A stretch of 64,000 nucleotides of DNA from positions 100,431-164,430 of the forward strand of contig NZ_JANIAC010000006.1 in the NCBI RefSeq assembly GCF_024723255.1. The letters are read 5' to 3'. Shown piece after piece: positions 28,052 through 35,808 of this stretch (position 1 is its first letter; every line of letters begins with the position of its first letter). The DNA comes from Aestuariibaculum sp. M13. GTDB taxonomy: Bacteria; Bacteroidota; Bacteroidia; Flavobacteriales; Flavobacteriaceae. Under the pieces are notes generated by a model. The model saw only the letters and a program-made list of their open reading frames with translations, had not been told where the DNA came from and made no database searches. A program made the position numbers and the translations under genes.

Positions 28052-29413
28052 ATGTACACATTTTCAAATAAATTAAAGACATTTTCTATCATTCTAATGG
28101 TTTTAGGATTGTTAGGTGTTGGATATGGTTTTATGACATCTCATAAATCTTTAGACGAAGTAAAAACTATGCTTGCTGAAGAGGCATCACATCACGGTGG
28201 TGGTCATGGTGAAGAAGCTACTCATGTAGTAGCCGATACTCATGATGCTCATGGAGAGGCAGTACACGGAGAAGTTGCTCACGCTGAAGATGCGCACCAC
28301 GGTGACGCTCACGCAGAGCATGTTCAACACCAGATAGCAAACCGTCCTTGGTCTGCTTTATATGTTGGAGCTTTCTTTTTTATGATGATTGGTTTAGGCG
28401 TTTTAGCCTTCTATGCGATTCAAATTGCATCGCAGGCAGGATGGTCTCCAGTATTATTCAGAGTTATGGAAGCAATCACTGCTTACGTATTACCTGGAGC
28501 TTTAATTGTATTAGCGATTGCTATTGCATCTGGTACAATTGGTCACTACAACCTTTTCATTTGGATGGATCCAGAAGTGGTTGCTCATGATGAATTAATT
28601 CAAGGAAAATCAGGTTGGTTAAACTTACCAATGTTTGCTGTTAGAGGTTTAGTATTTATTGCAGGATGGGCTTTATACCGTCACTTTGCTCGTAAATTTT
28701 CTATCGCTCAAGATAACGCACAATATAACACGAACTTTAAGAAATCATTCCGTATTGCTGCGGCATTCTTAGTATTCTTCATCTATTCAGAATCTATGAT
28801 GTCTTGGGATTGGGTAATGAGTGTTGATCCACACTGGTTCTCTACATTATTTGGATGGTATGTATTTGCAAGTATGTTTGTAAGTGGTATTACAGTTATC
28901 GCTTTAATGAGCATCTACTTAAAATCTAAAGGATACTTAGAATTTGTAAACGCAAACCACTTACACGATGTGGCTAAGTTTATGTTCGCGATTAGTATTT
29001 TCTGGACATACTTATGGTTCTCACAATTCATGCTTATCTGGTACTCTAACATTCCAGAGGAGGTAACATACTTTATAACTCGTATTAACGATTATAAATT
29101 ACCATTCTTCGGTATGGTGGCACTTAACTTCATCTTCCCAGTATTATTATTGATGAATGCTGATTTTAAACGTGTGCCTTGGTTTGTGGTAATGACAGGT
29201 ATCGTAATCTTATTTGGTCACTATGTTGACATTTTCAATATGATTATGCCTGCTACAGTTGGAGATAGATGGTTTATAGGAATCCCAGAAATCGGTTCAA
29301 TATTATTATTCGGAGGTTTATTCATATTTGTTGTTTTCACCGCTTTAACAAAAGCACCGTTATTAGCAAAAGGATATCCTTTAATCAAAGAAAGTGAAGA
29401 TTTCCATTATTAA
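28052..29413 (+). CDS. actF: Alternative complex III subunit ActF, NrfD-like with His-rich segment
   Basis: ActF (453 aa) is a second polytopic membrane subunit of the complex, with about ten helices. The first helix (about 10-29) is followed by an unusually long soluble segment (about 30-95) with 13 histidines in some 50 residues (for example DAHHGDAHAEHVQH). The remainder matches ActF, with DPHWFSTLFGWYVFASMF and HYVDIFNMIMPA. The His-rich segment could bind metal, which is an inference. coxB follows 30 bases downstream. Confidence 0.92.
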   Translation: MYTFSNKLKTFSIILMVLGLLGVGYGFMTSHKSLDEVKTMLAEEASHHGGGHGEEATHVVADTHDAHGEAVHGEVAHAEDAHHGDAHAEHVQHQIANRPWSALYVGAFFFMMIGLGVLAFYAIQIASQAGWSPVLFRVMEAITAYVLPGALIVLAIAIASGTIGHYNLFIWMDPEVVAHDELIQGKSGWLNLPMFAVRGLVFIAGWALYRHFARKFSIAQDNAQYNTNFKKSFRIAAAFLVFFIYSESMMSWDWVMSVDPHWFSTLFGWYVFASMFVSGITVIALMSIYLKSKGYLEFVNANHLHDVAKFMFAISIFWTYLWFSQFMLIWYSNIPEEVTYFITRINDYKLPFFGMVALNFIFPVLLLMNADFKRVPWFVVMTGIVILFGHYVDIFNMIMPATVGDRWFIGIPEIGSILLFGGLFIFVVFTALTKAPLLAKGYPLIKESEDFHY

Positions 29414-29443
29414 TTAAGATATAAATAAAGACGAACGATAACA

Positions 29444-30508
29444 ATGACTGCTTTATTAACAATTATAGTATTAGTATTTATTCTGGTTGCCATCTGGCAA
29501 ATGGTAAAGATTTTCGATTTGGCTCAGGCTTCATCGGAATGTGGCCAAGTAGCTACCGATAAGGACAACAAAATAAATGCTTATTTAATGATGGGCTTCT
29601 TAGCCTTCATTTATATCATTACCATTGTATGTATAGTTAAATGGGGAGATTTACCTTTACTATCTAACTCTGCTTCAGAACATGGTCCAACAATCGATAA
29701 CTTAATGGCTATTTCGTTAGTTATCATATTTTTTGTTCAAACTATAACCCAATTTTTATTACACTATTTCGCATTTAAATATAAAGGTGAAAAAGGTAAG
29801 AAAGCGTTATTCTTTGCAGATAACAATAAGTTAGAAGCTATTTGGACAATCATTCCTGTAATTGTATTAGCAGGTTTAATTATCTACGGATTGAATACTT
29901 GGGTTAACATTATGGGTGTTGACGAAAGTGACGACCCGATGGTAGTTGAATTATACGCTCAGCAGTTTAACTGGACAGCGCGTTATGCTGGTCAGGATAA
30001 CACGTTAGGAAAAGCTAATGTACGTTTAATTGATATCGATAGAGCTAACGTTTTAGGTTTAGATGAAGCTGATCCTAATGCTCAAGACGATATCATTACT
30101 AAAGAATTACACTTGCCAGTTGGAAAACCGGTATTATTTAAAATGCGTTCTCAAGACGTATTACACTCGGCTTACATGCCACACTTTAGAGCGCAAATGA
30201 ACTGTGTTCCTGGTATGATTACTCAGTTCGGATTTACTCCAACTGTAACAAGCGAGGAAATGAGACTAAACCCTGATATGGTTGAAAAAGTTGCAAACAT
30301 CAACAAAATCAGAGTAGAAAAGAGTGAAGAATTAGTTGCTAAAGGAGAGGATGCTTTAGATCGCTACGAGTTTGATTACTTATTAATTTGTAACAAAATT
30401 TGTGGTAAATCTCACTACAATATGCAAATGAAAATTGTTGTTGAAACTCAAGAAGAGTTTGACGCTTGGATTAAAGAGCAAAAGGAATTTAAAAATTCTC
30501 TTAACTAA
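29444..30508 (+). CDS. coxB: Cytochrome c oxidase subunit II (CuA)
   Basis: Subunit II (354 aa) accepts electrons from cytochrome c at its CuA centre. It has an additional N-terminal helix, then the two usual helices (about 45-70, 80-110), followed by a cupredoxin domain. The CuA ligands are visible as His 241 (HSAYMPHFRAQ) and the C-terminal CNKICGKSHYNM, giving Cys 316, Cys 320, His 324 and Met 327. The domain carries an insert (about 190-225). The C-terminal heme-binding domain of some caa3 enzymes is absent. It sits between ActF and CoxA. Confidence 0.95.
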   Translation: MTALLTIIVLVFILVAIWQMVKIFDLAQASSECGQVATDKDNKINAYLMMGFLAFIYIITIVCIVKWGDLPLLSNSASEHGPTIDNLMAISLVIIFFVQTITQFLLHYFAFKYKGEKGKKALFFADNNKLEAIWTIIPVIVLAGLIIYGLNTWVNIMGVDESDDPMVVELYAQQFNWTARYAGQDNTLGKANVRLIDIDRANVLGLDEADPNAQDDIITKELHLPVGKPVLFKMRSQDVLHSAYMPHFRAQMNCVPGMITQFGFTPTVTSEEMRLNPDMVEKVANINKIRVEKSEELVAKGEDALDRYEFDYLLICNKICGKSHYNMQMKIVVETQEEFDAWIKEQKEFKNSLN

Positions 30509-30542
30509 TCAATTAATAAAAAGATAAATACGATATAAGATT

Positions 30543-32333
30543 ATGTCAGCACACGCAGATACTCACGCTCACGACGACCACGGACATCATCATAAAGAGA
30601 CCTTCATGACGAAGTATATCTTTAGTATGGACCACAAGATGATTGCTAAGCAGTACCTTATTACTGGTACTATCATGGGAGTTATTGGGATTTTAATGTC
30701 TATGATGTTCCGTATGCAGATTGCATGGCCTGAAGAGCCAAACGTATTGTTTGAAGCTTTATTAGGTAAATGGGCTCCTGAAGGTGTAATGGATGCCGAT
30801 ATATATTTAGCATTAGTTACCATTCACGGTACCATCATGGTATTCTTTGTATTAACAGCAGGATTAAGTGGTACATTCAGTAACTTATTAATTCCGTTAC
30901 AAATTGGTGCTCGCGATATGGCATCAGGATTCTTAAACATGGTGTCTTACTGGTTATTTTTCCTTTCTAGTATCATCATGGTAATTTCTTTATTTGTTGA
31001 AGCTGGACCAGCTGCTGCAGGTTGGACAATCTATCCTCCGTTAAGTGCTTTACCAATGGCGCAGGGTGGTTCTGGTATGGGTATGACCTTATGGTTAGTA
31101 GCCATGGCTATCTTTATTGCTTCTTCGTTATTAGGATCATTAAACTATGTGGTTACTGTACTTAACTTACGTACAAAAGGTATGACCATGACAAGATTAC
31201 CTTTAACTATCTGGGCTTTCTTTATTACAGCTGTAATTGGTATCGTATCGTTCCCGGTATTATTATCTGCTGCATTATTATTGATCATGGATAGAAGTTT
31301 TGGTACATCATTCTTCTTATCAGATATCTTTATTCAAGGTGAAGTATTACACTACCACGGTGGTTCACCAGTATTATTCGAACACTTATTCTGGTTCTTA
31401 GGTCACCCGGAGGTATATATCGTTATTTTACCTGCGATGGGTCTTGTGTCAGAGATTATGGCATCAAATTCTCGTAAACCAATCTTTGGTTACCGTGCGA
31501 TGATTGCTTCTATATTAGCAATTGCATTCTTATCTACGATTGTATGGGGTCACCACATGTTCGTATCAGGTATGAATCCATTCTTAGGATCTGTGTTTAC
31601 ATTCACAACGTTATTAATTGCAATTCCATCAGCAGTAAAAGCCTTCAACTGGATTACAACCATATGGAAAGGTAACTTACAAATGAACCCTGCGATGTTA
31701 TTCTCTATCGGTTTCGTATCTACGTTCATCACCGGAGGTTTAACAGGGATTATTTTAGGAGATTCTGCTTTAGATATTAACGTTCACGATACATATTTCG
31801 TTGTGGCTCACTTCCACTTAGTAATGGGTATCTCTGCACTTTACGGTATGTTTGCTGGTATTTACCACTGGTACCCTAAAATGTTCGGACGTATGTTAAA
31901 CAAAAACTTAGGATACATTCACTTCTGGATTACTGCAGTATGTGCTTACGGTGTATTCTTCCCAATGCACTTTATCGGAATGGCTGGTTTACCTCGTCGT
32001 TACTACACTAACAGTAACTTCCCATTATTTGATGATTTAGCAGATGTAAATGTTATTATCACTGTATTCGCTTTAGTTGGTGGTGTGGTTCAAATCATTT
32101 ACTTATACAACTTCTTTATCAGTATTTTTTATGGTAAGAAAGCAACTCAAAACCCTTGGAAATCGACTACGTTAGAGTGGACAACTCCAGTAGAGCACAT
32201 CCACGGAAACTGGCCAGGAGAGATTCCTACGGTATACCGTTGGGCTTACGATTACAGTAAACCAGGTCATGATGTTGACTTCGTTCCGCAAAACGTTCCT
32301 TTAAAGGATGGTGAAGAAGAACTTCAACACTAA
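30543..32333 (+). CDS. coxA: Cytochrome c oxidase subunit I
   Basis: Subunit I (596 aa) holds the heme a and heme-CuB sites. The ligands appear as HGTIMVFF (low-spin heme), WFLGHPEVYIVILP (CuB His and cross-linked Tyr), HHMFVSG (CuB) and HDTYFVVAHFHLVMG (both hemes). The N-terminus is His-rich: MSAHADTHAHDDHGHHH has seven histidines in its first 17 residues. It closes the actA-F/coxBA operon, before a strong terminator. Subunits III and IV are encoded about 20 kb away, at 51.8-53.9 kb. Confidence 0.97.
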   Translation: MSAHADTHAHDDHGHHHKETFMTKYIFSMDHKMIAKQYLITGTIMGVIGILMSMMFRMQIAWPEEPNVLFEALLGKWAPEGVMDADIYLALVTIHGTIMVFFVLTAGLSGTFSNLLIPLQIGARDMASGFLNMVSYWLFFLSSIIMVISLFVEAGPAAAGWTIYPPLSALPMAQGGSGMGMTLWLVAMAIFIASSLLGSLNYVVTVLNLRTKGMTMTRLPLTIWAFFITAVIGIVSFPVLLSAALLLIMDRSFGTSFFLSDIFIQGEVLHYHGGSPVLFEHLFWFLGHPEVYIVILPAMGLVSEIMASNSRKPIFGYRAMIASILAIAFLSTIVWGHHMFVSGMNPFLGSVFTFTTLLIAIPSAVKAFNWITTIWKGNLQMNPAMLFSIGFVSTFITGGLTGIILGDSALDINVHDTYFVVAHFHLVMGISALYGMFAGIYHWYPKMFGRMLNKNLGYIHFWITAVCAYGVFFPMHFIGMAGLPRRYYTNSNFPLFDDLADVNVIITVFALVGGVVQIIYLYNFFISIFYGKKATQNPWKSTTLEWTTPVEHIHGNWPGEIPTVYRWAYDYSKPGHDVDFVPQNVPLKDGEEELQH

Positions 32334-32354
32334 GACAAACAATATTTAAATACC

Positions 32355-32390
32355 AAAAAGCCTTTCTAAATTTAGAAAGGCTTTTTCTTT
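32355..32390 (+). terminator. Terminator of the act-cox operon
   Basis: A 14-bp perfect stem (AAAAAGCCTTTCTA, loop AATT, TAGAAAGGCTTTTT) is followed by CTTT. Confidence 0.9.
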
Positions 32391-32397
32391 ATATTTG
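32390..32397 (+). promoter_or_regulatory. -7 element of the ruvB-queG promoter
   Basis: TATATTTG matches TAnnTTTG and lies directly after the act-cox terminator. It implies a leader of about 110 bases holding a dispersed repeat. The -33 box would fall in the terminator and is not clear. Confidence 0.5.
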
Positions 32398-32481
32398 CTT
32401 TATAAAAGGAACTATATAATTTCTTTTAATTGAATAGTTAATCATTAGAATCTGTTTTTCGGTTCTAAACGCTACACTAAA

Positions 32482-32507
32482 TGTCACCCTGAGCGGAGTC
32501 GAAGGGG
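32482..32507. repeat. Dispersed REP-like repeat in the ruvB leader
   Basis: The core CCCTGAGCGGAGTCGAAGGG (32487-32506), preceded by TGTCA, has complementary ends (CCCT/AGGG). I recall this sequence as a common dispersed element in Flavobacteriaceae genomes, but no search was done. It ends 8 bases before the ruvB ATG. Confidence 0.6.
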
Positions 32508-32514
32508 TTTTAAT

Positions 32515-33540
32515 ATGAACGAAAACTTAGATCCCACAAACGAGCATTTCTCTCCGGAAGAAATGGATGTAGAAAAAAAGTTAAGACCCCTCAGCTTTAA
32601 CGATTTTGCAGGTCAGGATCAGGTGTTGGAAAACTTACAGGTTTTTGTTCAGGCTGCTAATATGCGTGATGAAGCTTTAGATCACACGTTGTTTCACGGA
32701 CCTCCGGGATTAGGTAAGACGACTTTAGCACATATTCTGGCTAACGAGCTTAATGTAGGTATTAAAGTGACTTCAGGTCCTGTTTTAGACAAGCCAGGGG
32801 ATTTGGCCGGATTGTTAACCAATCTTGATGAACGTGATGTGTTGTTTATTGATGAGATTCACCGATTAAGCCCTATAGTTGAAGAGTATTTATATTCGGC
32901 TATGGAGGATTATAAAATTGATATCATGATCGAATCTGGGCCAAACGCAAGAACCGTTCAAATTAATTTGAATCCTTTTACTTTGGTTGGAGCTACTACC
33001 CGTTCAGGTTTACTAACCTCACCGATGCGTGCTCGTTTTGGAATTCAAAGTCGATTACAGTATTATAACACCGAATTACTATCAACCATTATAGAGCGTA
33101 GTGCATCCATTTTAAATGTGCCTATTAGTATGGAAGCAGCTATAGAAATTGCTGGACGTAGTCGAGGAACACCTCGTATAGCGAATGCTTTATTGCGTAG
33201 GGTTCGTGATTTTGCCCAGATAAAGGGCGATGGACGTATCGATATTAAAATAGCAAAGTTTGCTTTACAAGCTCTGAATGTTGACGCCCATGGATTGGAT
33301 GAAATGGATAATAAAATCCTAACCACCATTATCGATAAATTCAAGGGTGGTCCCGTGGGTATTACAACTTTGGCAACTGCGGTTAGTGAAAGCGCAGAAA
33401 CCATAGAAGAAGTTTACGAACCCTTTTTAATTCAACAAGGGTTTATTATGCGTACACCTCGTGGTCGTGAAGTCACCGAACAAGCATATAAACATTTAGG
33501 TCGCGTTCGCGGATCTGTTCAAGGTGGATTATTTGAATAA
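32515..33540 (+). CDS. ruvB: Holliday junction branch migration ATPase RuvB
   Basis: RuvB (341 aa) is the hexameric motor of the RuvAB branch-migration complex. It has RuvB-type AAA+ features: [15 protein letters not shown], Walker [12 protein letters not shown], Walker [11 protein letters not shown], sensor 1 GATTRSG and the arginine-containing MRARFGI. A C-terminal winged helix contains [15 protein letters not shown]. Length is normal. ruvA is 4.6 kb away, not adjacent. queG begins immediately after the stop codon, with no gap, so the two share a transcript. Confidence 0.98.
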   Translation: MNENLDPTNEHFSPEEMDVEKKLRPLSFNDFAGQDQVLENLQVFVQAANMRDEALDHTLFHGPPGLGKTTLAHILANELNVGIKVTSGPVLDKPGDLAGLLTNLDERDVLFIDEIHRLSPIVEEYLYSAMEDYKIDIMIESGPNARTVQINLNPFTLVGATTRSGLLTSPMRARFGIQSRLQYYNTELLSTIIERSASILNVPISMEAAIEIAGRSRGTPRIANALLRRVRDFAQIKGDGRIDIKIAKFALQALNVDAHGLDEMDNKILTTIIDKFKGGPVGITTLATAVSESAETIEEVYEPFLIQQGFIMRTPRGREVTEQAYKHLGRVRGSVQGGLFE

Positions 33541-34467
33541 ATGAATACAAAATCTAAACATACACAATTGATAAAAACCGAAGCCAAACGCCTCGGTTTT
33601 TTATCTTGTGGTATTAGCCAGGCTGGTTTTCTTGAAGCTGAAGCACCACTTCTAGAACGTTGGTTGAATAAGCAAATGCATGGCGAAATGCGATACATGG
33701 AAAACCATTTCGACAAACGTTTAGATCCAACAAAGTTGGTTGAGGATTCAAAAAGTGTGATTTCCTTATTGCTAAATTATTATCCAGAAGACGTTCAGAA
33801 AGATTCTGAAGCACCAAAAATTAGTAAATATGCTTACGGAACGGACTATCATTTTGTAATAAAAGATAAGTTGAAGGAACTTCTTCATTTTATTCATGAG
33901 GAAATAGGAGAAGTTCATGGCCGTGCTTTTGTCGATTCTGCACCAGTATTAGACAAAGCCTGGGCAGCCAAAAGTGGATTGGGCTGGATTGGCAAAAACA
34001 GTAATTTACTAACCCAACAGGTAGGGTCCTTTTATTTTATAGCTGAATTAATTGTGGATTTAGAATTGGAATATGATTCTGCAACCACCGACCATTGTGG
34101 TACCTGTACCAAATGTATAGATGCTTGCCCTACACAGGCCATAACGGAACCTTATGTTGTTGATGGCAGTAAATGTATTTCCTATTTCACTATCGAATTA
34201 AAAGATAACATTCCAACTGAATTTAAAGGACAATTTGACAACTGGATGTTTGGTTGCGATGTGTGTCAGGATGTATGTCCATGGAACCGATTTTCAAAAG
34301 CCCACAACGAACCGTTATTCAATCCGTACCCGGAATTATTATCGATGACTAAAAAAGACTGGGAAGAGATTACCCAGGAAGTTTTCGGTGAAATATTTAA
34401 AAAATCTGCGGTAAAGCGTACCAAATTTTCTGGATTAAAACGAAACATTGACTTTTTAAAACCTTAA
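33541..34467 (+). CDS. queG: Epoxyqueuosine reductase QueG
   Basis: QueG (308 aa) performs the last step of queuosine synthesis in tRNA and uses cobalamin and two [4Fe-4S] clusters. The N-terminal domain has [20 protein letters not shown]. The bacterial ferredoxin-type part has [16 protein letters not shown] and [12 protein letters not shown], giving eight cluster cysteines. It starts directly after the ruvB stop. Its last codons and stop lie in the stem of a 16-bp hairpin (34444-34479). Confidence 0.96.
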   Translation: MNTKSKHTQLIKTEAKRLGFLSCGISQAGFLEAEAPLLERWLNKQMHGEMRYMENHFDKRLDPTKLVEDSKSVISLLLNYYPEDVQKDSEAPKISKYAYGTDYHFVIKDKLKELLHFIHEEIGEVHGRAFVDSAPVLDKAWAAKSGLGWIGKNSNLLTQQVGSFYFIAELIVDLELEYDSATTDHCGTCTKCIDACPTQAITEPYVVDGSKCISYFTIELKDNIPTEFKGQFDNWMFGCDVCQDVCPWNRFSKAHNEPLFNPYPELLSMTKKDWEEITQEVFGEIFKKSAVKRTKFSGLKRNIDFLKP

Positions 34468-34479
34468 AAAGTCAATGTT
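34444..34479. terminator. Hairpin overlapping the queG stop codon (possible bidirectional terminator)
   Basis: A perfect 16-bp stem (34444-34459 with 34464-34479) closes a 4-base loop AACC. It contains the last codons and the TAA of queG. A weak T-rich flank follows on the plus strand. It lies between convergent queG and the ExbB-like gene. Confidence 0.6.
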
Positions 34480-34494
34480 CTATTTTACCGATTG

Positions 34495-34812
34495 TTATTT
34501 GATTAATTTTTGTTTATTAATCAAGCTTAAAATAACAGAGATAATATAAATCAGTAAGCCGTACATAGTTGTAATGGAGCTGACTTTTAAACCACCAGCC
34601 ATCATTTCCTGACTCACCTGTCCCATTTGTTCAATCCCTTTAAAGGCACTGTAAAGTCCAATAATCTGTCCTAAAATCCCAAACGAGAGGGCTAAAATCC
34701 CCATGTCTTTAATCCATTCCGGGAATTTAACGAAACAAACAATAACAGCTAGTAGTAAAACCGTAAGGATGGTCATGAATAATGTGCCTCCTTCATAAAA
34801 TAAATTCAACAT
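34495..34812 (-). CDS. Small MotA/TolQ/ExbB-like membrane protein
   Basis: The 105-residue protein has about four hydrophobic segments. Its N-terminus (MLNLFYEGGTLFMTILTVLL) resembles the first helix of ExbB/MotA proteins. The block SFGILGQIIGLYSAFKGIEQ, then TTMYGLLIYIISVI, matches the conserved two-helix core of the proton-channel family. It is far shorter than true ExbB (about 230 aa), lacks the large cytoplasmic loop and has no ExbD partner nearby. The gene is divergent from a membrane LytTR regulator 152 bases away, suggesting a linked function. Proton conduction is not established. Confidence 0.75.
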   Translation of the reverse strand: MLNLFYEGGTLFMTILTVLLLAVIVCFVKFPEWIKDMGILALSFGILGQIIGLYSAFKGIEQMGQVSQEMMAGGLKVSSITTMYGLLIYIISVILSLINKQKLIK

Positions 34813-34964
34813 AATTTTTTGTTTTAAGTTTACCTTTAAAAGTATCTATAAAACCTGGTTTCAAACGATGTTATAAACCGTTCTGGAGTTGTAAAATCCC
34901 TTTCTAAGGTAAAACATTAAAGGGTAAGAAAGCAAATGAAACAGAATTATTATAATTTTAGGCT

Positions 34965-35666
34965 ATGAAGAAACATCCTTTATTTAGAATTGGGTATTGG
35001 CTAATAGCCTCCGTTTTAATAGCCTTGTTGTTACAAAATTCTATTACGAATTTTTTGAATGCGTGGTTAATTGCTTTGTTTTTCCTACCTGCAGCGTTAA
35101 TCGTAAAATTTGGAGTTGAAAAGGCTAATCTTCTTAAAGGTGTTAAAAAGTGGATTCACTATTTTTATATTGCTATGTTGTCGCTTTATTGGGGATATAT
35201 TGCTATAGCAGTTGCTTACTGGTATTTTCTTGAACTTAAGGCAGATTTGTTAGACAAGGTTTTAATAAGCCCTGTGTTTATTTGGTTAATAATTGGCTTC
35301 TTCGTGTTGTTAGAGTTTATGTTTTTCAAAAAGGTGCAACCAAAAGAGCAGGAAACCATTACCATTTACAGCGACAGAAAAAAAACGACAATTAATATTG
35401 AGAACTTGGCATATATTGAAAGCCGAGGCGAGTTTACTCTGGCAGTTCTAGTGGATGGTAAAGAATTTAAAAACAATATGAGAATATCAGAATGGAAACA
35501 ACGTCTTAATGGGTTTCTTCGCATTCATCGTTCATTTTTAGTTAATCCCCGTTATGCTACTTTAAATGGAAATGAAGTTGTTGTTAATGCCCAATGGAAT
35601 TTTCCAATTTCACGAACTTATAAACAACAAGTATTAAGTTATTTTGAAAATTCCGTTCAATTATAA
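34965..35666 (+). CDS. Membrane-anchored LytTR-family transcriptional regulator
   Basis: The 233-residue product has four transmembrane helices (about 8-28, 30-50, 65-90, 102-120). A C-terminal LytTR DNA-binding domain follows (about 130-228), with IENLAYIESRGEFTLAVLV, RISEWKQRL, FLRIHRSFLVN and FPISRTYKQQVL. There is no receiver domain, so the membrane part probably senses the signal directly. It is divergent from the small ExbB-like gene, a plausible regulatory partner or target. LytTR proteins often regulate their own or adjacent genes. Confidence 0.87.
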   Translation: MKKHPLFRIGYWLIASVLIALLLQNSITNFLNAWLIALFFLPAALIVKFGVEKANLLKGVKKWIHYFYIAMLSLYWGYIAIAVAYWYFLELKADLLDKVLISPVFIWLIIGFFVLLEFMFFKKVQPKEQETITIYSDRKKTTINIENLAYIESRGEFTLAVLVDGKEFKNNMRISEWKQRLNGFLRIHRSFLVNPRYATLNGNEVVVNAQWNFPISRTYKQQVLSYFENSVQL

Positions 35667-35778
35667 AGTTTTACATATCGATTTCATTGAAGATTAAATA
35701 GTGATATAATATGTTTTTTAGCTAAAAAAGTACCATTAAAAACTTAAAAGATTCAAGGCTTACCTAATATAGTATTAC

Positions 35779-35786
35779 TATCTTTG
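35779..35786 (+). promoter_or_regulatory. -7 element of the maeB promoter
   Basis: TATCTTTG matches TAnnTTTG and lies 22 bases before the maeB ATG. The -33 box is weak. Confidence 0.45.
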
Positions 35787-35808
35787 CTTTCAGTTAACTT
35801 ATTAATTT

